The notes under the pieces are model-generated. The model saw only the letters and a list, made by a program, of their open reading frames with translations, did not search any database and was not told the origin of the DNA. DNA of 64,000 nucleotides from Himantopus leucocephalus (taxonomy: Eukaryota > Chordata > Aves > Charadriiformes > Recurvirostridae). This document shows, piece after piece, positions 51,718-62,400 of this stretch. Within the stretch, counting starts at the first letter, position 1; every line of letters begins with the position of its first letter. The stretch covers positions 11,181,965 through 11,245,964 of the forward strand of contig RSEF01000020.1 in the NCBI GenBank assembly GCA_003993805.1, in the 5' to 3' direction. Made by a program: the position numbers and the translations under genes.

Positions 51718-53621
51718 TGAAGTGATAAAGCAGAACTTCATAGAGCAAATAGTGGGGAAGTCTTTAATGGAAGAGACTTGCCATAGAAATTAAGTGGGTT
51801 AGTTCTACTTGCAGCAGTTCACAATGGAAATGGTAATTTCAAGGGGACTGGTAGTCCAAACCCGAGGGGTCAATCCCTAATGCAGTCTGTTCAATTTAGA
51901 AATAAGGCTTCTTTTTGCTGTTACTCGTAAACAGCACATATGCTTGGAGTGCAAGTTCCTTTCACTGGTTTAGAACTTATTGTAGCACTGATGTGAGCAT
52001 ACTTTCACATGCTTTTCTTGTCCCTGCTTATCCTGATGTCCAAAAAACGTTTGCATGTTTTATTCAGCTGCCTGCCATTTTACTCTCCTGATGCGTTCTC
52101 AACAAGATACTTAATCCCCGTGTTTTTCATATAGATAGGAGAAATAATACATAGTATGTACACAAGGTATTTTTCTTAGTTATCTTAAAACATCATTAGA
52201 AGATTGAGATCACCTGTTCTTGGGTATTCTGGTGAGGCTGAACGACTTGTCTGTTATTACAGGAATCAGGCAGAAACTCCCTGTTTCGTGGTCCATGTTC
52301 CTCTGGCCATACTGACTCCAGAGTAAGAATGGGATTCGTTACATGACAGCACCGAAATCAAGAATCAGAAGGCATTCCCTGCCTCATTCACTTTATCCGG
52401 TGCTAGGTTACGGACCATCTTGAGTTTGCGATCCTGCCAAGTTTGATTAGTAAGGAAGCTTTGGTTTTTACAGAACAAATAGTTTCTGTGGTGCTTTGAT
52501 AGAGGGCATGCTGCTTTCTTGATTTAGGACTGAAATGTTGTCTCGGCAGAAACACAAGGTAGTCTAGCTGATTTGTACTGTAAACCTTCAGGCCTGAACA
52601 GATGTGGTCATGAAACATCCTTTGGCGCCCTTCATAAAGATCCATTATCTCTGTTGCCCTGGCCAGCATCCAGCCTGGCTAATCTCACTCTGTTCCTCTG
52701 TGTTTCCCCAACCACTGCAAATGGACACTGCAGGGTTCTTCACTTCCTTGCGTTAACTGTTGTGTAGTGTTGCGGTTCGCTGGCAAGCAGCTGCTCTGCC
52801 TCATGCCACAAAAGGTTTGCATTTTGCTATTGGGCAAATTGTTTGTTTTGTTCGGTTTTCCACCATGTTTTGAGTTCCCTGTGTATTAAAGATTCTTCCT
52901 ACTCGGTGTAGAGCAGGAAACAGAAAGATGCGCCACAAAGACGAATGGTCTCCTTTGAAATTAGAAGTGTATTGGCATAAGGACCCCACAAAAAGCTTGT
53001 TGACACTGTTGATTTTCAAATGAGAAAAAACCCTTCTTTTTAAGAAGTAACAGTACAGCTGTTCTGATAATGTGTTTCCACTTACTAGATGAGAAAACCA
53101 TGGTGCACTGTGGAAGATGTAGCCCAACATGGAAATGTCTTCTCAGGGAAAGCAGCAGCATGAGGCACCTGAAAATTGTTCCCAAGAGGCCTCTCAGCAA
53201 CACTTTAGAACTGATGTGTTTACTACCAAAAAAAGCTTGTTCTGGGAAAGAATGTGATACAGGACTGTTTCCTGAGGCTGCTTAGCTTTGTGAGTCCAGA
53301 GAATCCAACAAATTTAAGAGAAGGACAAGGACTGCAAAGAAAAACAGTTTCTAGAAGATTTTGTGGTGCTTAATAACTACATACGAAAGGAAAACACAAA
53401 TTAACGTTCCCTCCAAGGGATGGCTATGAATAGCATTATATAGTAGAGAATCAAGACAGGGTAGAAGAATAAGAAACAAGTCGGTATTATTTAGCTGATC
53501 TTGGGGTGATTTATGCAGTGTGCAAGTATCCCCTAAGTATGGATACGAGACTTTGTTGGTACCTGAAAAGAGTCAGACAAGTCTTTTGAAAGAGGCTAAA
53601 AGGTTTGTTTTTATCCTGCAG

Positions 53622-53814
53622 CCAACCTGAGAGTTACAGGGGACTTTGTGGGAAATGCACCACATGCAGAGTTACCGGGACCAGAGCAGAAAAAGCAACG
53701 GGGAGCACGCAGAGCTTTTGTGGCACTGTTGCCAGCCACAAAGGTCGTGTTGAAACTGCCACATTTCTCGTCAGACATGGTAATATTCTTAGCACAATTC
53801 TTCTCTGGCTGTAA
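53622..53814 (+). pseudogene. ANKRD60: ANKRD60 relic, ankyrin exon A
   Basis: Acceptor TTTATCCTGCAG. Frame 1 gives NAPHAELPGPEQKKQ and RRAFVAL; frame 2 gives ASHKGRVETATFLVRHGNIL. A short deletion lies near 53727-53731. TAA ends the second frame at 53812-53814. Confidence 0.6.
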
Positions 53815-54621
53815 CTGCACAGCATACCACCTTCCTACTTACCCAGGCAGTAGAATTTTACCCAAATAGCCTCGTGTATTTTGTATTTGAGTTGGAGACT
53901 GTATCCAGCACGTCAAGTCTGATGTAGACTTGGAGACAATAAAAACTGCTGGTTTTGCTAAGTGTAATGACTTTTGGTGTCACAGAAACTCATATGGGAA
54001 AACAGGATTCTGTTTTTTTTACTTCCCTCTTTAAGTCATGTATTTATTGCCATTTTCTTATTATCTAGAAATGCTTAGGTTTTTATCAGTCCTGTGCAGT
54101 GCTTTATCAGCCACTGACAAGAAGAGTTGTGAGCACAAGTTCTACAGCTCTGACATTTGGGCTTTTTTTGTTCCTTTGCAACTAAATCAGTCCTCTTTCC
54201 CCAGAAATCTGCATTTGCACAATAGACAGTCCTTTGGGTCAGCTAAGGTCACTTGTCCTGAATGAAAGGACAGTTGCTAATGAAAGGACACTTGTTAATC
54301 CCTTCTTTTTATCATGAAAGTGAGTGCTGAGGACCAAATCCCACCTTGTCTGACAGTGCTCTGTTCAGTCCAGGTCTTTGAGCCCGGCCTCCTCGCAGTT
54401 TGTCCCTGTTAAAGGACATTGTCATCTCCCATTAAGTGAGAGCTCCCAGTGCAAAAATAATGGCAATGCCTAGCTGCAGCAAAGCTAGCAATGTTCCCCT
54501 GAACCGAACAAAGAATATCCAGTTGCTGTGTGTGAGCCAAGGGCTGGACCGTTTCTTCACTAGACAGGTTTGTTAATTCCAGTGATTAGATGTGACTAAA
54601 ACAAACTGGATCTGCCTTCAG

Positions 54622-54860
54622 AAAAAAAATGTGCATCGCGGCCCACAGGTGGCATTACCTCCTTTCGTATGCCGTGTCACACTTGGACTATGTAAGATTT
54701 TTCGCAGGTGCGGACTTGTGTTCTAAAACTGCGCTGCAAGGACTGTCCTTCACGTCATGGCTGTCGTGGGCCACTGCGACTGGACTGAGCTGCTCCTTGG
54801 CTATGGGGCTCTTGGCCCGGACAGTGAGGGACAGGCTGCGGTGAGCCTGGCCTGCCGTGG
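54622..54860 (+). pseudogene. ANKRD60: ANKRD60 relic, ankyrin exon B
   Basis: Acceptor CTGCCTTCAG at 54621. CIAAHR, then HLDYVRFFAGADL and CSKTAL in one frame; from 54739 the next frame reads RTVLHVMAVVGHCD, TELLLGYGAL, DSEGQAAVSLACRG. The frame change near 54736-54739 looks like a 1-nt loss. Confidence 0.6.
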
Positions 54861-57800
54861 GCCAGCAGCAGCATGAACACACCATGGCTTTCTCCCAGCA
54901 GAGGAAGAGATCCCCTGCACCGTGCCACCCTCCGGCCTTGCAGCCAGTGTCCGGTCCCACGTTCTAAAATATGTGTGGATTCACTTGGTTCTGGCAAATT
55001 TCAAGGGACAGTCAGTAATGTTCCCAGAGACCCACACTTCAAATATAGGTCACTGGGAGGGATTTGCAGGCTGCGGTTATGAAATAAGCTCATGTACTGG
55101 TGATGCTGCAGCTAAGATGACAACTAACTTGACAGCACAGCTCTCAAACATTTGTAGCTTAAGAACCCATAACATTGTTCCCCAGTCAAACCAGCCTTTT
55201 ACTTAACACGGTTGGTAGCACAGCTTGAGCCTGTCTCCACGTTCTCTTTGGAATGCTCCTGCTTGCTAGGGTAATTTCCCAATAGTTGGCAACAGACCAG
55301 GGCAATATACTTTAACGGGTATTTCAGGGGACTGGAAATCCCTAGATCTTTAATCCAGTTCTGGCCCTGACTGGCTTTATTGCCTCTGGCAGATCAGTTA
55401 AGGGTTATAAGTAGGGCAGTTCGTCTGCCATGGGAGGGTGCAGGCAAAGTTGATGTGCATGTAAGTGGCTAATTATGATTGCCCAGTGCTCACCTAGTGT
55501 CTCCAATATTTTAAGCCTCAGGGCTTTGAAGGTTGGGGGTTCCTGATGCCAGTGATGGGGTGAAGGGACTTGCCCATCTGCTTTCAAAGTTTCTTAGTAT
55601 CCCAGATTCTTTAGATGCTTTAAAAATAAAAATACTACTTATGGTCTCTTTATGCCTTTAAGATCAGTAGAAGGACTTCTGGTCTGTTTCCTGAGGGTTT
55701 ATTAAGGACTCAGCGCTCAATCTTGAGCAGTTTCCATTGCTTTGCTTAAAGAGACACTTTTCCAAAGAGCTCAGCTCTTAACTTCCAATTAACCACAGAA
55801 GGTGGTTCTCAGCGCGAACTGAGTGCTCCTGCGAACCTGGCCTACTGCTTTTTTGCTTGCAAAGCCCCATGCATAGCCAGGAGACTCTACAAATAACTAA
55901 CATGAGTTGTTCTTGTTTCCTTGTGTCAGAGCATTTTCTTTAACTGATACCAGGACTGCTACATAAATATCCAGGTAATTAGTGAATTTTGGCCTCGATA
56001 CTTAAATTTGTGCTCCAGATCAATGCCTGGAAGTAGCCATATCCCCAGTGTGATAAAAAATCAGCGTCCTGTAGTGCAGCATTGTCTTTTATGAATCAGT
56101 GAAATGTGGATGAGAAAGATGCTGGCTTCAAACTTGGATACCTTTAGTTTATATCCCTTAAGGGAGAAATTGTGGCTAATGATGTGGACTAGGAATTGAC
56201 TTCCATGCTCAAGTGAGAAAGCTTTGCTTTGTGTGCACTGAATGAATGGAGGCAGGTTACGTAGATCTAGTCTTGTAGGAAGGGCTGAAAAGCTGGACTT
56301 CGTAGTAGTCCTGCAAGTAAAGGTGCGTCCTATATTCAAGGAAAAAACCCAGGGGATCTGAATAATGTTCCCATGTATGTTTTTTGTCAGATAGTCCCAG
56401 ACAGAAAGATGGAGCATTGCTCAGGGTAAGCACAGTCAGCATGACGGCAGGTACCCAGAGATGTTGCTGCCTAGCTCAGAGACAGATAGTTTATCTGTCC
56501 AGGGAAATGTTTCCCTGTGCTCACAATCCTCAGCTTCCTGCAAGTCAGTCCCTGAGCCTAGTTTCCACGTTAGTAAAGTTGAGATACTAACCTGGAATGC
56601 TTTAAAAATGCAGCTGCATCCCCTAAACACTTGCCCGCCTCATTCAGGGTGGAGGGTTGGCTGGCAGGGTTTTGCACCTTCCACTGGACCATGCGCTGTT
56701 CTGAAAGCAGCGTACATGCACCAGGAACAGAGACTGAGAAAAAAAAACCCACAGATTCAATCTCTAGAGTGATCTAAAAAAAATATCCCTTTACTTCAGC
56801 TTTTTTTGTAAACTGAAAGGGTTTTGGGGCGATTGTTTAACTACTTTGTTGCAATTGCTTTCCTTCCCGTGAGTTTAAAAGGTTGCAATCTAAAGGGAAA
56901 ATCCCCAGTCACTGGCTGGAATGGCCTGAACTCGCACAAGAGAAGCCGGAGGAGTGGGGAGATGGCGGCAGTCGGCAGCAGAGGGCACGCGGCGGGGCGC
57001 TCGGCAGGACGCGTGTGCCCTCTTGTCCCCATTCCTGTACGAAAAAATCTCCGTTTGCTTTTCTTGAGCCACATCTCAGTTGCATCCAGTTGTGACTTTC
57101 AAAGGCAGCAGCCCTGTATTCCTTCTGAATTGATATTTGTACTTAAAGTCTCTCAAATCTAAGATGATAAATACCTCTTATCTTATAATTCCTTATTTTA
57201 ACCAAGTAACAAAGCAAGGTGCAGAACTGCAGGCGATGGGAAGTACCACTTCTGAAGCCAGTTACTGTGATTCCGGAGGACACGTAGCAATGCTTACACA
57301 TGCTGACATCAGTCTGAACAAATGAGTGCTGAATTCCTTCAGTTTGAGGGGACATGTTCACTGTATCATTTAAACAAAGCTCAGTCGAATAGGTTTTATG
57401 CTGATTATTAATTTTATGTGACTTAAATACATAGTTTAATAACTATAAGAGTGGTTAAGAGAATGAGATTACAAATTTTGTCAAATTGATCAGTGGAAAA
57501 GGTATAAAAATAGTGTGCTTCAGGCATTTTGCTGAGCAGTTGAATATTGCAAGCAGAATTATACAGAAAAGTCCTTAGAAATCCTTTATTCTTTCTTCCT
57601 ATTGTCTGTCTAGACTGTCTAATCTGCACCCAAGCTTCCAGAAATGGGGAGAGGATTTGTAGCTGCTTTTAGACATTATGCAGCATGCTGCATAGCTCTG
57701 GGAAAGAACAGCAAATGTCATGGAGAGAATTGGGTGACCTCAAGACAAGGATGCCAGAATGGCAGGAAATTATGTAGTATGTGATTATGTAGTTAGGGAC

Positions 57801-59308
57801 AAATGGCAAGTATTTTTTGGTGGAAGCTGGAGATTCATCCTTTGGAAAGAACAGAAGTCACCAATGTGTGGCAGCTGGGAAACGGATTGGTGCACATCAA
57901 TCCAAAACTGTATTGGTGCAAATTAGAAGACGATTAATGTGTGGGTGAGACAAGCCCTGGAACGGCGTGTGCTGTTCTGTTTAGGTAAGAAAGGTGAATT
58001 CAAGCTAGAAGAGGCCCCTAAATTAACCAGGGGAGAGGAGAGAGTTCCTCTTCCTGAGAGGGCCAGGAGAGTAGGGCACAGCTGATAGAAAGGACCATGC
58101 AAGGATAGTATTGCTCTTTACCTAAGGCAATAAATGTCAGGGAAGTAAATAAGCTATTTGCACTGAAAGAAACTGATGGGATACTAAGATCAGAAATCAG
58201 AATACATTTTGCAGCTCTTGTTAGGGAGGAGGAGTGGGGCCAAGAGACCTAACCAAACGTGTGCGCCTTTAAGAATGCTGTTGTGTGATATAACGGTCTG
58301 GAAAACTGGGCTGGATGGCAGCATTAATGGATGCTGATTTTATTTGTTGCACCATTGTATTTGTTGCTTAAAGTTTCTATTCCAAGGAATAAAAATTGGA
58401 TGTAGACAAACCAGATAATATAACCTGTCTTAAAGTAACCAGCTGTGCTGTAGCATGCACCAGAAATAAACATCAGGGGAGGACAGCAAACTGAGATGCA
58501 GAGCTCAGACAGAAATGTGCCCATTGAAGAGACTGAGGCTCTGGATTCCTGAAATCTGTGCTCAGCTCTGCTGCTGCTTCATATATTCTTCAGAACTTGA
58601 TTTCTGCCTTATATAGTCCCTGTGAATGTTGTTTCTCTATTGCACTGGTGTGCAAAATTCTGTTCCAGAAGGGAAGCTGTAATAACCATCTTTTCAAAGA
58701 AAGGAAACACAAGCAAGTAAAAGATACGTGTATTTTGCATTACAACCATTACTTTCTCTTCTCTATGCTACAGCATGGGGAAAGAATCAGTCTCCAGAAG
58801 ACTTCAGTGAGGTATTGTTAATGAACTTTGGGATCCTCAGATAAAGAACCAGGGAGATCGTTATGGAGAAGAAAATGCATTAAAAATGCCTTGAGTTTAA
58901 TTATGCCCAGGGCAGGACAAATGTCACAACTGTCTCCTAATATTAAGAAATCCAAAGGAACTCTTTTGGAAGGACTGTGGTTCCCCTGGATGCAAAAGGC
59001 AGCAAGTTAAATAAAGATGACAAGCATAGGAATAATTTATCATGCTTTCTTATCATTATCAGCTTACCCCCGTTCCTTGCCTGGGCAGACTCCCAGTACT
59101 GCTCACAGCCATCATGCTGACTGCCATTCCCCCAGAGCCTCGAGAAAGCTAAGGCTCAGCAAGCCTGAAACAGTGACTGCTGATATTTAGAAACAGTCAC
59201 AGTGCCAGGGAGAGCCTTGGATGTCTCTGAACTGTCACCTTTCATACTTTCAAACATGAGTCAAATGTTCCCCAAACATTTCCCCTTTCTCTACAACTGT
59301 TTCTAATT
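54861..59308. other. intergenic sequence, no gene recognised
   Basis: About 4.4 kb. The only distinct patch is a GC-rich stretch at about 56930-57015 with an AGATGGCGGC element and a CTCF-like motif. C20orf85, expected beyond ANKRD60 in mammals, was looked for and not found. Confidence 0.5.
56960..56990 (+). promoter_or_regulatory. YY1-like plus CTCF-like motif pair
   Basis: AGATGGCGGCA (56960-56970) is followed at once by CGGCAGCAGAGGGCACGC (56973-56990), close to the CTCF core CCAGCAGAGGGCGC. It lies in an isolated CpG-rich patch. Motif match only. Confidence 0.35.
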
Positions 59309-59347
59309 TCATAGAATCATAGAATTGTTGAGGTTGGAAGGGACCTT
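59309..59347 (-). mobile_element. CR1 LINE 3' end, reverse orientation, truncated by gap
   Basis: TCATAGAATCATAGAATTGT through GGTTGGAAGGGACCTT is the reverse complement of the CR1 3' terminus with its ATTCTATG tail. The element body runs into the N gap. Confidence 0.85.
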
Positions 59348-59447
59348 NNNNNNNNNNNNNNNNNNNNNNNNNNNNNNNNNNNNNNNNNNNNNNNNNNNNN
59401 NNNNNNNNNNNNNNNNNNNNNNNNNNNNNNNNNNNNNNNNNNNNNNN
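59348..59447. other. assembly gap, 100 N
   Basis: Exactly 100 N, the usual placeholder for a gap of unknown size. Any reading frame drawn across it (for example 59309-59545 minus) is meaningless. Confidence 0.98.
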
Positions 59448-59486
59448 AAGGTCCCTTCCAACCTCAACAATTCTATGATTCTATGA
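59448..59486 (+). mobile_element. CR1 LINE 3' end, forward orientation
   Basis: AAGGTCCCTTCCAACCTCAA and the ATTCTATGATTCTATGA tail. It is the exact 39-bp reverse complement of 59309-59347 on the other side of the gap. Confidence 0.85.
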
Positions 59487-62400
59487 TTTATTGATAGAAC
59501 TACCATACCTGTGGGGATATGGGTCCCTCCAGACTCGGCCAACACCTGAGTAGAGCTTTGTGCTCATGTGTTTTATCAACACTCCTGGAAGCCTAACAAA
59601 CAGCACTGTTGATCTTGTCTTACTTATGAAATACAGCCTACAGCAAACCTCCTTATGGAAAATGAATATTGAAACATGAGAGCAAAGACCTGATATTACT
59701 TTGGTATTGCACAAATAACTTGTTAGCTCAGTGAATTTTTAAAAAAGAGCAAGCTTGTTGTTATACCTGTTCCATATTTACCAGTAGACAACAGTAGTGC
59801 AGAACACTGTGGCAATCATTACGTTCGTTTCTTAAAGTGAATCAAATGAACAGAAATTGTTAAATGCCAGAGTACAATATAGCTTATAAAATCCAACAGA
59901 CATCAGGAAACTTGTGCTGATTGGGCTCTTATATGTTGTTTTCCTCTTGCTTAGGGAAGAGAATTGTAGTCAGCTTGCAATCTCCCTGACATTGTTCGTG
60001 AAGGAAGCAGACAAAAAGTACCAATGAAACAGAAGGGCTGCAATTTAGTTAATTTTATGCAAAACACAATCAGCATTCAAACTGGGAGTTATCAAGCAGA
60101 AATGTATTGATAGAAAAGCCAAAATATGCTTTGTGCATGAATAGTGAAATATTAAAACAAGATTTCAGAGGCTCATGGAACTGACATAACTATAGGCCAG
60201 AGAAGATGCAAGGGTGAAGTTCGACACTATCAAAGTCAAGAGGAGTTCAGAGAGGCTGTGATTTAATCCCTAACACCCTAGGCCATGCCTCTATATGGTA
60301 TGAACCAGTGCAGCTCTGGTGTGACAGAAGAACTTGTATCAGTAGGGAAAAATAGAAACATCTCAGAAGAGTGGTTAGAAGAGAAGGTGATTGCATATAA
60401 AAGATGGTTGCAAAGAATCTATGCTAGGGAGAGGATGGAGAAGGAAGAGCAATAAGGAGGTAGTAAAGGACAGAGAAATGGAAAAAACTGCAGATCAGCT
60501 GGGGAATGTAATTATGGAGATGACAGCTATGCAGGGATCGGCTTTCTAGTCCTGGAGACCCCCAAATTGATGACGGGGACACTGGTGTCCCCTTTTGCAT
60601 TTGGCGTGATAGACTCCTGTTAGCATTGAAGTTAACTAAGCAGACACAAAATATCTTTGTAGAGAATGTGCACTCCTCTTTCCCAAAGTTCATGCACTCC
60701 GCTGAAAATTTCTGATTAATCAGTCTTTGTGCCTCAAATCCCTGAAGGCTCCAGTCCCGTGTGCATAGTCTGTCCATAGCATAATCTCTGTCTATAGCAG
60801 AACCTGTGTATGCGTGCTTTCTCTGACTTCATTTTTTGAATCTGCAGTGTTCCTTGAGTTGTAACCACCAACTGTGTTCAAAGACAACCAGAAGTTGGTT
60901 GTGAACCATGTCTGAGGATCATGCTGACCATTAACATTTAGAATGCATAGTGGTTTGCAGAGGGAAGCCAAAAGCTATTAACTTTCTACTATTCTTCCAG
61001 CATCCCGTTTAGGTTGGTTTAATGCCTAACTTAGGCTGCAATTGAGGTTAGTACTTTGGTTTTCCTTCAAGTTCCAGTTCTCCATACACTGTTCTGTTTG
61101 CAGCATTTGCTTGACATGACTGCCTGGTATGGTTTGATGGTGTTTTGCTAGAATTCCTGTGTGTACAGAAGCTAATAAAGGAACTGTCAACTCAGAAAGC
61201 CCATCTTAAAATACGGTCCTGCTGGCTTGGGATAAGAAACACAAAGATCCCTTGCCCAAGCCTCTTCCATGGAATTTGTGATGCTATTTTGATTCCTTTG
61301 TTTTCCAGTAACCAAACAACCACTGGGGTCAAGCAAAAGTCAAGGTATAAAAATTAATCGCTACGAGCCTTCTTACCTATAAGCTGGCAGTCTGTTAGAG
61401 GAATGATCTGGACTACAGCAGCTGTCTTATATCTCTTGTTTGTATGCATAATTCACATGTGCATGTGTGTTTGAATTCCAGCTTGTATTGATTGAATTGG
61501 TCGTTGATAATAAACAGTATAAATAAATCAGATGGGAGTTAAAGCGTTGATGTGCTGTATGGGGGGGGGGGGGGGGGTTAAATTCAGNTGCAGTAACCTT
61601 GAGCAGAATGTAATTTCAAAAGTGCCTTAAATATGCTGATGACATAAAATAAGGCTGAGGAAGTTGGAGGGGCAGAGGGGTAGGGGACAGAGGAACAAAA
61701 CAAACTCATTCAAAATGATTTGGATTTATCAGGATTACAGGCAGGTATGTGGCTTATGCAGTTTCCTGTAGGGAAGTGTGAGGTAATGGGGCCAGGGACC
61801 AAAAGTAATCAGGCTCTAGTCGGACTGAGAGCAGTGTGGAATTCAGATCGGAGCATGGTGAAAAGGGTACATGCAGCACTGGGGGAAGTCACGTCTAAGG
61901 TTAATAGCTATCTTGATGCTTGTCTCCTTACTGAGCTCAGCTCTACAGCTGCGCTCACTGCATGGCTTAGAAATGGCTGGTCCTGCTAAAGAGGTTCTTG
62001 TTCAGTATTGTCAATCCATGAACTGGCTTGTAAATGAGAGCTGGGTTTAAAATGATCTTTCTCTTTGAAGATGTCCGAATACAGCTGTACCTCTTTCTGG
62101 GAGCAAACCAAGTAAAGCAAAGAGGAAGATGGAAGGAAGAGGGGCAGAGTCAGGCCTTATCTATTGGTGTAAAAACATGCAGGAATCCTTTCATGCTGGT
62201 TTGACCACACAAAAATCTTTCAGAGGCTATAAGATGTGTGTCCGCTAGTTGCAGATGAATAGAGAATCCAGCTTTTAATGTTACAGGAAACATGATCTGT
62301 AACTGAGCTGCCTAATAGTTCATCACACTGACTTTAGACTAGAAAAATAACGAAAAGTATTGTTTTGGACTAATGAGCACCCTGCTGGGCCACAGTAAAG

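Larger units (their letters stand above)
50530..54860 (+). pseudogene. ANKRD60: ANKRD60-like relic: ubiquitin-like domain and ankyrin repeats, disrupted
   Basis: Four exon-sized pieces in one strand and order. (1) 50530-50702 encodes the ubiquitin-like start TFRLQLRLAETNEIFSLPRC, then a frameshift near 50689-50692 creates TGA at 50698. (2) 51533 onward, after a good acceptor, reads VDVPDESTFKDNDIVPGG and later HLVAAAAKEG, but hits TGA at 51718. (3) 53622-53814 reads RRAFVAL, shifts frame, then ASHKGRVETATFLVRHGN, an ankyrin repeat, followed by a stop. (4) 54622-54860 reads HLDYVRFFAGADLCSKTAL, loses one base, then LHVMAVVGHCDWTELLLGYG, a canonical ankyrin repeat. Gene order next to PPP4R1L matches mammalian ANKRD60. 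Breaks in three of four pieces favour a pseudogene over sequencing error. Identification rests on remembered family sequence. Confidence 0.68.

Noticed and set aside
59309..59545. Minus-strand frame spanning the N gap
   Set aside because: It is an artefact of translating through 100 N and CR1 tails.
61720..61989. 89-codon frame in the intergenic region
   Set aside because: Not recognised, and no promoter, splice or synteny support; left unannotated.
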